Part shown: positions 32,900 to 41,200 of the stretch, piece by piece
How the letters are laid out: every line of letters starts with the position of its first letter
Position numbering within the stretch: position 1 is the stretch's first letter
Translations under genes and position numbers: made by a program
The notes under the pieces: generated by a model
Databases searched by the model: none
Told to the model about the DNA's origin: nothing
What the model saw: the letters and a program-made list of their open reading frames with translations, nothing else
Origin: an uncultured Dorea sp.
GTDB taxonomy: Bacteria; Bacillota; Clostridia; Lachnospirales; Lachnospiraceae
DNA: 64,000 nucleotides
NCBI RefSeq assembly: GCF_934294775.1
Contig: NZ_CAKRAH010000008.1
Coordinates: 20,860-84,859, forward strand
Direction: 5' to 3'

Positions 32900-34141
32900 A
32901 TGACGGTAGAGTTTGTCTGTGTGGGAACAGAGATCCTCTTGGGAAATATTGTAAATACCAATGCAGCGTACCTGGCAAAAAAATGTGCGCTGCTTGGACT
33001 TTCCTGTTATCACCAGAGTGTGGTAGGGGATAATGAAGAACGTCTGGAAGAAACGCTTAGAACAGCTCTTTCAAGATCAGATATTGTAATCTTAAGTGGA
33101 GGCCTTGGGCCAACAAAGGATGATCTGACAAAAGAAGTTGCAGCAAAAGTTTTTGAAAAAGAGCTTCATGAAGATGCACATACAAGACAGCGGATTGAAG
33201 AATATTTCAAAAATAGAAAAAGCCGTACCGTTACAGAGAATAACTGGAAACAGGCAATGGTTCCGGAAGGTGCAATTGTTGTAGATAATGATAATGGAAC
33301 AGCACCGGGAATCATATTAGAAGCAGATGGAAAGACGGCCATTTTGCTTCCGGGACCACCAAATGAGATACAGCCGATGTTTGAAAAAGACATTGAGCCA
33401 TATCTGAATAAGAGACAGCCGGAAGGAATCTATTCGCACATGGTAAAAATCTGCGGAATTGGTGAGAGCAGGGCAGAGACTATGGTGGCGGATCTTATGG
33501 ATGAACAGTCAAATCCAACACTTGCGCCATATGCGAAGACAGGGGAAGTACATTTCCGTGTTACTGCGAAAGCAAAAGATGAGGAAACGGCAGAGAAATT
33601 GATGCAGCCAATGATCCAGGAGCTGTATAAGAAGTTTGGTGACCAGATTTATACAACGGAAGAAGCAGTTACACTTGAAGAAGCAGTGGTGACTCTTCTG
33701 AAAGAAAAACATATGACAGTGACAACGGCTGAATCCTGCACAGGAGGCTTGACGGCAGGCAGGCTTCTGAACGTGTCGGGTGCGTCAGATGTGTATAAAG
33801 AAGGCTACGTGACGTATGCAAATGAAGCAAAAGAAAAACTATTAGGTGTCAGCCATAAAACACTGGAAACATATGGTGCGGTGAGTCCGCAGACAGCACA
33901 TGAGATGGCAGAAGGTGCGGCAAAAGCGGCAGGCTCAGATGCCGCTGTAGGAATCACCGGTATTGCCGGACCGGGAGGCGGAACACCAGAAAAACCGGTG
34001 GGACTTGTATATATCGGATGTTCAGTAAATGGAAATGTCAGAGTAGAAGAATTCCATTTTCAGGGAAATAGAAGCAAGAACAGAGATGCAGCTGTTGTAA
34101 ATGCGCTTACGATTCTAAGAGAAGAACTTTTAAAAGTGTAA
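32900..34141 (+). CDS. cinA: CinA: nicotinamide-nucleotide amidase/competence-induced protein
   Basis: 413 residues. N-terminal MoCF-like domain (VGTEILLGNIVNTNAAYLAK, SGGLGPTKDDLTKE) and C-terminal amidase domain of the PncC type (TTAESCTGGLTAGRL, VTYANEAKEKLLGV, GITGIAGPGGGTPEKPVG). The C-terminal part recycles nicotinamide mononucleotide. One nt after pgsA. recA, which often follows cinA, is not the next gene here. Confidence 0.94.
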   Translation: MTVEFVCVGTEILLGNIVNTNAAYLAKKCALLGLSCYHQSVVGDNEERLEETLRTALSRSDIVILSGGLGPTKDDLTKEVAAKVFEKELHEDAHTRQRIEEYFKNRKSRTVTENNWKQAMVPEGAIVVDNDNGTAPGIILEADGKTAILLPGPPNEIQPMFEKDIEPYLNKRQPEGIYSHMVKICGIGESRAETMVADLMDEQSNPTLAPYAKTGEVHFRVTAKAKDEETAEKLMQPMIQELYKKFGDQIYTTEEAVTLEEAVVTLLKEKHMTVTTAESCTGGLTAGRLLNVSGASDVYKEGYVTYANEAKEKLLGVSHKTLETYGAVSPQTAHEMAEGAAKAAGSDAAVGITGIAGPGGGTPEKPVGLVYIGCSVNGNVRVEEFHFQGNRSKNRDAAVVNALTILREELLKV

Positions 34142-34204
34142 AAATGTGAAAAAAGATGCACAGAAAAAACAGGAAAATAGAAGAAATAGAAGTCAAAAAA
34201 GCAA

Positions 34205-34233
34205 TTGACGAATGTCGAAATATATGAGAAAAT
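34205..34233 (+). promoter_or_regulatory. Putative promoter of the NifU-like/GGGtGRT pair
   Basis: TTGACG (34205-34210), 17 bp, GAAAAT (34228-34233). The leader to the start is about 70 nt. Confidence 0.45.
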
Positions 34234-34308
34234 GTAAACAAGTATGGATGTTAAAGACATAACAAACCCTACGATAAGCAAACTTACATAGTTGAAAGGA
34301 GTTTTAAA

Positions 34309-35001
34309 ATGATTTATTCACAGGAAGTAGAAATGATGTGTCCGGTAGCTCAGGGTGCAAACCACGGACCAGCTCCGATTCCGGAAGAAGCAAAATGGGT
34401 TCAGGCTAAGGAAATTAAAGATATCTCTGGTTTTACACATGGTGTAGGCTGGTGTGCTCCTCAGCAGGGTGCCTGTAAATTAACACTGAATGTTAAAGAT
34501 GGTATCATCCAGGAGGCTCTTGTTGAGACAATCGGATGTTCAGGAATGACACATTCAGCAGCTATGGCTTCTGAAATTCTTCCAGGAAAAACTATATTAG
34601 AAGCATTAAACACAGACCTTGTTTGTGACGCTATCAATACAGCAATGCGCGAGTTATTCCTGCAGATCGTATACGGAAGAACTCAGAGTGCATTCTCTGA
34701 AGATGGACTTGCTATTGGAGCTGGACTTGAAGACCTCGGAAAAGGACTTCGTTCACAGGTTGGTACAATGTACGGAACATTAGCTAAGGGTCCTCGTTAC
34801 CTTGAAATGGCAGAAGGATATGTAACAGGTATCGCTCTTGATGAGAATGATGAGATCATTGGATATCAGTTCGTAAGCCTTGGAAAATTCACAGACTTCG
34901 TAAAAGCTGGAGATACTCCAAACGAAGCTTGGGAGAAAGCTAAAGGACAGTACGGACGTGTTGCAGATGCAGTTAAGATCATCGACCCACGTAAGGAGTA
35001 A
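34309..35001 (+). CDS. NifU/IscU-like iron-sulfur scaffold homologue
   Basis: 230 residues. The segment GVGWCAPQQGACKLTLNVKD followed by ETIGCSGMTHSAAMASEIL and GKTILEAL mirrors IscU, where two scaffold cysteines occupy similar sites. The third IscU cysteine is not obvious; extra cysteines are at MMCP and LVCDAI. The C-terminal half has no match I recognise. Always worth reading with its partner 40 nt downstream (GGGtGRT protein): the two recur together in anaerobes, so they probably form one complex or handle one Fe-S task. AAAGGAG site before the ATG; codon use looks like that of strongly expressed genes. Confidence 0.78.
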   Translation: MIYSQEVEMMCPVAQGANHGPAPIPEEAKWVQAKEIKDISGFTHGVGWCAPQQGACKLTLNVKDGIIQEALVETIGCSGMTHSAAMASEILPGKTILEALNTDLVCDAINTAMRELFLQIVYGRTQSAFSEDGLAIGAGLEDLGKGLRSQVGTMYGTLAKGPRYLEMAEGYVTGIALDENDEIIGYQFVSLGKFTDFVKAGDTPNEAWEKAKGQYGRVADAVKIIDPRKE

Positions 35002-35041
35002 TCTCAATATTTTAAGGTAATTTAATCAGGAGGATAAATTA

Positions 35042-36052
35042 ATGGCTTTATTTGAATCATATGAAAGAAGAATTGATAAAATCAATGAAGTATTGGCTGG
35101 TTATGGTATTTCTTCTATCGAAGAAGCACAGCAGATCACAAAGGATGCCGGACTTGATGTATACAATCAGATCAAAGGTATTCAGCCAATCTGTTTTGAA
35201 AATGCATGCTGGGCATACATCGTAGGTGCAGCAATTGCAATCAAAAAAGGATGTAAGACAGCAGCAGAAGCTGCAGCAGCAATCGGAGAAGGACTTCAGG
35301 CTTTCTGTATTCCTGGATCAGTTGCTGATCAGAGAAAAGTAGGTCTTGGACATGGTAACTTAGGAAAGATGCTTCTGGAAGAAGATACAGAATGTTTCGC
35401 ATTCCTGGCTGGTCACGAGTCATTCGCAGCTGCTGAGGGTGCTATCGGTATCGCAGAGAAAGCTAACAAGGTTCGTAAGAAACCTCTTCGTGTTATCCTG
35501 AACGGTCTTGGAAAAGATGCTGCAAAGATCATCTCAAGAATTAACGGATTCACATATGTTCAGACAGAATATGATTATTACACAGGAGAACTGAAAGAAG
35601 TAGAGAGAATCTCTTACTCTGACGGACTCCGTTCAAAAGTTAACTGCTACGGTGCTAACGATGTACGTGAAGGTGTTGCAATCATGCACAAAGAAGGCGT
35701 AGATGTATCTATCACAGGTAACTCTACAAACCCAACACGTTTCCAGCATCCAGTTGCAGGTACATACAAAAAAGAGTGTATTGAGCAGGGCAAGAAGTAC
35801 TTCTCAGTAGCATCAGGTGGTGGTACAGGACGTACACTTCACCCAGATAACATGGCTGCAGGTCCAGCTTCATATGGTATGACAGATACACTTGGACGTA
35901 TGCATTCAGATGCACAGTTCGCTGGATCTTCATCAGTACCAGCTCACGTAGAGATGATGGGACTGATCGGAGCAGGAAACAACCCGATGGTTGGTATGAC
36001 TGTTGCAGTTGCTGTATCCGTAGAAGAAGCAGCTAAGGCTGGTAAATTCTAA
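35042..36052 (+). CDS. GGGtGRT-motif protein
   Basis: 336 residues of the family named for the motif seen here as SVASGGGTGRTLHPDN (about residues 259-274). It also has a cysteine near QPICFENACWAYIVG, another in VNCYGANDVREG, and glycine/alanine-rich loops such as GLIGAGNNPMVGMT. No signal peptide or membrane span. Function unproven; pairing with the upstream NifU-like gene suggests Fe-S-related work. CAGGAGG site before ATG at 35042. Confidence 0.85.
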   Translation: MALFESYERRIDKINEVLAGYGISSIEEAQQITKDAGLDVYNQIKGIQPICFENACWAYIVGAAIAIKKGCKTAAEAAAAIGEGLQAFCIPGSVADQRKVGLGHGNLGKMLLEEDTECFAFLAGHESFAAAEGAIGIAEKANKVRKKPLRVILNGLGKDAAKIISRINGFTYVQTEYDYYTGELKEVERISYSDGLRSKVNCYGANDVREGVAIMHKEGVDVSITGNSTNPTRFQHPVAGTYKKECIEQGKKYFSVASGGGTGRTLHPDNMAAGPASYGMTDTLGRMHSDAQFAGSSSVPAHVEMMGLIGAGNNPMVGMTVAVAVSVEEAAKAGKF

Positions 36053-36120
36053 GGAATGGTTTGAATATAAGGGTTTTTAATGTGACTGAAAGTAGAAAAA
36101 AGTATGGAAAATGGATTCAT

Positions 36121-36164
36121 TTGACAACTATTTGACTACTGCTTGACAACATACATTTGATAAC
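36121..36164 (+). repeat. Four spaced TTGAC-type direct repeats
   Basis: TTGACAAC, TTGACTAC, TTGACAAC and TTGATAAC start at 36121, 36132, 36143 and 36157, steps of 11, 11 and 14 bp, close to one helical turn. They could be a protein-binding array of phage origin. The third copy with a downstream TTAAAT could also be a promoter. Confidence 0.6.
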
Positions 36165-36173
36165 TTTTAAATG

Positions 36174-36236
36174 AAAAAAGAGGATAAATATCGAATCTCA
36201 TTTAGTTGAGTGACAGATATTCATCCTCTTTTTTTA
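36174..36236 (+). terminator. Terminator of the NifU-like/GGGtGRT operon (hairpin copy A)
   Basis: AAAGAGGAT pairs with ATCCTCTTT, continued by AATATC/GATATT and an inner CTCA/TGAG, then seven T. Closely related in sequence to the hairpin at 38146. Confidence 0.85.
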
Positions 36237-36324
36237 TTGCATTTTTCCAAATCTTCTCTTAAGTATTCAATATCACGTACCGTGTATGTAGATTGTGTGT
36301 ATTCATCGCCATCAAAATGAGTAG

Positions 36325-36459
36325 CGAGAGCAGTTGGAAGAAAAGGTGAAGAAACATAACAACCTGATGGAACGTATGATAGTAGTAGAATAGTCTGTGA
36401 AATCAGCTCATCACAGACTGGACGAATTGATTGAAGAAAGAGAGGAAGATCGAGAATGA
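36325..36459 (+). pseudogene. XhlA-like phage lysis protein remnant with TAG codons
   Basis: The frame ending at TGA 36457-36459 reads REQLEEKVKKHNNLMERMIV, VVE, TAG (36391), then SVKSAHHRLDELIEEREEDR, which looks like small phage hemolysin/XhlA-type proteins encoded just before holins. A second TAG is at 36322-36324. Both could be CAG to TAG changes at glutamine codons. The last codon overlaps the holin ATG as ATGA, the normal coupling of a lysis operon, supporting that this was once a gene. No start codon with a ribosome site is left. Confidence 0.65.
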
Positions 36460-36659
36460 AAGATTGGAAGAACTGGGCAAAATGTGCAGGAATCAGAGCA
36501 ATTAAGACTGTAGCGCAGACAGCAGTGGCAACCATTGGCACAGCAACAGCACTCGGACAGGTGGATACAAAGCTGGTGGTGTCAGCCTCTGTATTAGCTG
36601 GAATCTTGTCACTGTTAACCAGTATTGCCGGATTACCGGAATGCAACACAGAGGAATGA
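36456..36659 (+). CDS. Phage holin, r1t type
   Basis: 67 residues. WKNWAKCAGIRAIKTVAQTA is followed by ATALGQVDTKLVVSASVLAG and SLLTSIAGLPE, the compact two-segment pattern of r1t-like phage holins. Holins open the membrane so the lytic enzyme can reach the wall. It lies between the XhlA-like remnant (ATGA overlap) and the amidase gene (38 nt gap). A GAGAGGAAG site precedes the ATG. No other phage genes occur nearby. Confidence 0.87.
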   Translation: MKDWKNWAKCAGIRAIKTVAQTAVATIGTATALGQVDTKLVVSASVLAGILSLLTSIAGLPECNTEE

Positions 36660-36667
36660 TATAGATA

Positions 36668-36683
36668 TGTGCGACATCGCACA
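36668..36683 (+). other. Perfect hairpin just before the amidase ribosome site
   Basis: TGTGCGA and TCGCACA pair exactly with a CA loop, ending 1-2 nt before GAAAGGAG. It may tune amidase translation or mRNA stability. Confidence 0.45.
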
Positions 36684-36697
36684 GAAAGGAGCAAAAT

Positions 36698-38056
36698 ATG
36701 GCACATTTATTTTTAATTGCCGGACACGGAGCAGGGGACTCTGGAGCAGTGGGATACGGATTCACGGAGGCGGAAAGGGTAAGAGCTCTCGCAAGCAGAA
36801 TTGTAGTATATGGTGGAAGTAACGTCACTCTTGGAGATACGAGCAGAAATTGGTATGCAGACAGAGGAATTATCTCGCTCAACATCTCGAAGGAGTGGCA
36901 GATATTAGAATTGCACATGGACAGCGGATCAGCATCGGCGAAGGGTGGTCATGTAATTATTAAGCAAGGATATAACCCAGATCAGTATGATACTGCGCTT
37001 GCCAATTTCATTGGCTCATTCTTCCCAGGCAGAGCAAATACTGTCGTAGGCAGAGCGAACCTTGCTAACGTAAACAGATCAGCGGCGAAAGGATATAGCT
37101 ACAGATTATTAGAAAATGGGTTTATATCCAATAAAGACGATCTTACAAAATTCAATAATCAGATTAACGAACTGGCAAGAGGAATTCTCAACGCATTCGG
37201 AATCGTCGCACTTGCACCGATGCAAGCATCTACACCAGTGAAGACAGAACCAATTGACAGATATGTTAAGTCTGGTGGAGTCTTCCAGGATAAAAAAGAT
37301 AGCTTCGGCACAGTATCCTATCAGGTACACGTAAGAGATATCGGTTGGTGTAATTGGCAGTGCGACGGCAAGATGGCTGGGTCAACAGGACAGAATCGTC
37401 GAATAGAAGCATTTCGCATGATTCCGGTCGGTGAAACGGATGTAACAGTACACATCAAGGACATCGGAAATAAAGAATACAAAAACATCACAAAAGATAC
37501 GATCCTCGGAACAACAGGACAGGATAAACGTATCGAATCTATTAAGATTACAGGAAAAGACACATGCTACCTGTACCGTGTGCAGCAGAGAAATGTCGGT
37601 TGGAGTGATTGGATGAGCAACGGTGAATGCGCTGGAGCACAGGGAAAGAGCTTACAGATTGAAGCGATTGAAATCAAGAAAGCCATGTTTGTCGTAAATC
37701 CACATATACAGGACAAAGGATGGATGGGGGATCGTGCAGCTGAAACTGTAATCGGCATTACTGGTCACAATTTGCGCCTGGAAGCATTTAAGATTAATCC
37801 TTCCGGAAAGACGATTAAGGCGAAAGCTCATATTCAGAACAAAGGATGGGTTGACTATGGAGCAATTGATAAGGATACGATTATTGGTACGGTGGGTGAG
37901 GGTAAACGCTTAGAGTGTCTATCGTTCGAAGGAGATTTTGATTATAGGGTTCATATTCAGAACACGGGTTGGAGCAATTGGACAAAAGCGGACGGAGTGG
38001 CTGCTATGGGAACCGTTGGTCAGGCATTGCGTATCGAAGCCATCCAGTTTAGATAA
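36698..38056 (+). CDS. N-acetylmuramoyl-L-alanine amidase with ChW repeats (endolysin-like)
   Basis: 452 residues. An N-terminal amidase-3-like domain of about 175 residues (FLIAGHGAGDSGAVG with the first zinc histidine; LELHMDSGSASAKGG with a second; RLLENGFISNKDD with the glutamate) is followed by six clostridial hydrophobic-W-type repeats from about residue 205, for example VRDIGWCNW...TGQNRRIEAF and VQNTGW-like IQNTGWSNW...GQALRIEAI. The second repeat has lost its tryptophan. No signal peptide, in line with release through the holin. Together with the holin it forms a lysis cassette; whether the cell has taken it over is unknown. Confidence 0.88.
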   Translation: MAHLFLIAGHGAGDSGAVGYGFTEAERVRALASRIVVYGGSNVTLGDTSRNWYADRGIISLNISKEWQILELHMDSGSASAKGGHVIIKQGYNPDQYDTALANFIGSFFPGRANTVVGRANLANVNRSAAKGYSYRLLENGFISNKDDLTKFNNQINELARGILNAFGIVALAPMQASTPVKTEPIDRYVKSGGVFQDKKDSFGTVSYQVHVRDIGWCNWQCDGKMAGSTGQNRRIEAFRMIPVGETDVTVHIKDIGNKEYKNITKDTILGTTGQDKRIESIKITGKDTCYLYRVQQRNVGWSDWMSNGECAGAQGKSLQIEAIEIKKAMFVVNPHIQDKGWMGDRAAETVIGITGHNLRLEAFKINPSGKTIKAKAHIQNKGWVDYGAIDKDTIIGTVGEGKRLECLSFEGDFDYRVHIQNTGWSNWTKADGVAAMGTVGQALRIEAIQFR

Positions 38057-38145
38057 GTATGCTGAACGTGTTTCCTCTATAATTAATAGAAACGCAAAAC
38101 GTGTGAAATAAAACGTTGGAAAATATCATTTTTTTAGAAAATAAT

Positions 38146-38200
38146 AAGAGGATAAATATTTAATCTCGTTTGCTGAGATATCGGATATTTATCCTCTTTT
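38146..38200. terminator. Bidirectional terminator (hairpin copy B)
   Basis: AAGAGGATAAATAT pairs perfectly with ATATTTATCCTCTT, followed by TTCT on the plus strand. Sited between the amidase and the converging activase gene. About 80 percent alike to hairpin A at 36174 by eye. Confidence 0.8.
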
Positions 38201-38215
38201 CTAATGCTTTTGGTA

Positions 38216-41200
38216 TTATTTGTTCAAATTTTTATTCGCTGTAGAAAGCATCAATTTCAATCGGTTTAACTGATTAACTTCACTTGCACCTGGGTCGAAA
38301 TCGATTGCAACGATATTAGATTCCGGATAGCGTCTGCGAAGTTCTTTGATAACTCCCTTACCTACGACATGGTTTGGCAGGCAGGCAAATGGCTGTGTAC
38401 ATACGATGTTTGGTGCGCCACTGTGGATCAGTTCTAACATTTCTCCTGTAAGGAACCATCCTTCACCAGTCTGGTTACCAAGAGATACAATATCAGAAGC
38501 CATTTTTCCGAGATCCTGGATTTTTGCCGGTGGCGTGAAATGTTTGCTTGCCGCAAACGCTTCTGTTGCAGGGGCACGGAACCATTCCAAAGCCTTGATA
38601 CCAAGATTGGCAGTGATTGCTTTTTTCTTCTCGAATCCAAGCTTTTCTACCTTAAAATTCTGGTTGTAGAAGCAGTAGAGCAAGAAGTCCAGAAGATCTG
38701 GAACAACTGCTTCGGCGCCTTCGCTTTCCAGAAGATCTACCAGGTAGTTATTGGCTGCCGGAAGGAATTTTACAAGAATTTCTCCAACGACACCGACACG
38801 AGGTTTTTTGATATCCAGTAATTCAATGTTGTTGTCAAAGTCTTCGATAATCTCGCGGCACAGACGCTTGAATTTGCGTCTGCTTGGATAACCGTTTGAA
38901 ACGAAGTCCTGGCATACTTTTACCCATTTTCTGTGCATTGCATTTACAGAACCTGGAACAGCTTCGTATGGACGCAGGCGGTAGACACATTTCATAAAGA
39001 TATCACCGAATACTGCACTATAGATTCCACGTAAAATCAGGTTCGGAGTCAGCTTGAATCCCGGATTATCCTCCAGACCACTTAAGTTGATAGAGATAAC
39101 CGGAATGTATCCGTAGCCGGCTTTTTTAAGAGCGCGGCGGATGAATCCAATATAGTTGGAAGCACGGCATCCGCCACCGGTCTGACTGATGATTACAGCG
39201 ATTTTATGTGTGTCATATTTTCCAGAAAGGATAGCCTCCATAATCTGACCGACTACCATCAGAGATGGATAGCAGGCATCGTTGTTTACATATTTCAGTC
39301 CTACATCTACGGCTTGCTTGTTATCGTTTGGCAGAACTTGAAGATTATATCCGGATGCATTAAATGCAGGCTCCAGAAGTTCAAAATGAATTGGAGACAT
39401 CTGCGGGCAGAGAATCGTGTAATTCTTGCGCATTTCTTTTGTAAATACAACCTTTTCGATTGCGGAGGATTTGATTTCACGTTTGTCTCCGCGTCTTTCT
39501 CTGACACGGATTGCAGCAAGCAATGATCTGACACGGATTCTTGCGGCTCCTAAGTTGTTGACCTCATCGATTTTCAGAGAGGTATAGATTTTGTCAGAGT
39601 CATTCAGGATGGATGCTACCTGGTCAGTTGTAACGGCATCCAGACCACATCCGAATGAGTTTAACTGGATCAGATCCAGATTGTCTACAGTTTTTACGTA
39701 ATTTGCTGCAGCATACAGACGGGAGTGATACATCCACTGATCCATAACATTTAACGGGTGTTCCGCTGGATTTAAGTGGGAGATGGAGTCTTCTGTCAGA
39801 ACTGCAATGTTATAAGAATTGATCAGTTCCGGAATGCCATGGTTTACCTCTGGATCGATATGATATGGGCGTCCTGCAAGCACAATACCGCGGTTGCCAG
39901 TTTCGTTCAGGAACTTAATTGTCTCTTCGCCTTTTTTCTGCATATCTTTTCTGCATGCGGCAAGTTCTTCCCATGCAGTATGTGTTGCTTTTTTAATTTC
40001 ATCTGCAGGGATACTGAATTTCTCCGATAATTCCTCTACCAGACGGTAAGAGAGGGTCTCTTCGCTGGCAAATGAGATAAATGGATGAAGAAAATCAACT
40101 TCTCCGTGTACGATCGCATCGATATTATTTTTAATATTTTCCGGATAAGAAGTTACAATCGGACAGTTGTAATGGTTATTGGCTTCTGCGAATTCGTTCC
40201 TTTCATACGGAATGCTAGGATAGAAAATCGTTTTGATCTCATTGTTAATCAGCCATTGTACGTGTCCGTGTGCAAGCTTCGCCGGATAACATTCGGATTC
40301 ACTTGGAATCGAATCAATTCCCAGTTCATAGACCTTGCGGTTAGAAACCGGAGAGAGAACAACTCTGAAACCAAGTTCATTGAAGAATGTGAACCAGAAA
40401 GGATAATTCTCGTACATATTTAATACACGTGGAATACCAATGACTCCACGAGGAGCGTTTTCCTCAGCTAATGGTTCGTAGTCAAAATAACGTTTTAATT
40501 TATATTCAAATAAGTTTGGAAGCTTATTAGTAGCTTTTGCTTTTCCAAGACCACGTTCGCAACGGTTACCGGTGATGAATTTGCGCCCTCCGCTGAAATG
40601 ATTGATTGTCAGACGGCAGTTATTAGTACAGCCTTTACACTTGGTCATGGTTGTTGAATATTCCATGGCTTCGATATCTTCAATGGAAAGCATGGTGGTA
40701 CCTTCGCAGTCAGTGTAGCGCTCACGTGCAATCAGTGCGGCACCGAAAGCCCCCATGATTCCGGCAATATCAGGCCGGATAGCTTCACAGTTTGCAATCT
40801 TTTCAAAGCTTCGCAGCACAGCATTGTTGTAAAAAGTACCACCCTGTACAACGATGTGTTTTCCGAGTTCAGATGCGTCAGATACTTTGATAACTTTAAA
40901 TAACGCATTTTTAATGACAGAATATGCAAGGCCTGCAGAGATATCTGCAACTTCAGCACCTTCTTTTTGTGCCTGTTTTACCTTTGAATTCATGAATACA
41001 GTACAACGTGTACCAAGATCAATAGGATTTTTGGCGAATAACGCTTCGTGCGCAAAATCCTGTACAGAGTAATTCAGGGATTTTGCAAATGTCTCGATAA
41101 ACGAACCACATCCGGAAGAACATGCTTCGTTTAACTGTACGCTGTCTACGGTCTGGTTTTTGATCTTGATACATTTCATGTCCTGACCACCGATATCGAG

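Larger units (their letters stand above)
36053..36455. other. Intergenic region with TTGAC repeats, terminator and phage remnant
   Basis: No intact gene. It holds four TTGA(C/T)(A/T)AC repeats (36121-36164), the terminator of the GGGtGRT operon (36174-36236), then the broken XhlA-like frame that runs into the holin gene. An open minus-strand frame also crosses it but overlaps the holin and amidase genes and looks like a shadow. Confidence 0.7.

Noticed and set aside
36221..36706. 161-codon minus-strand open frame
   Set aside because: It overlaps the holin gene and the amidase start in antisense and has no good start site. Only its last 35 codons look at all protein-like, which is not enough.
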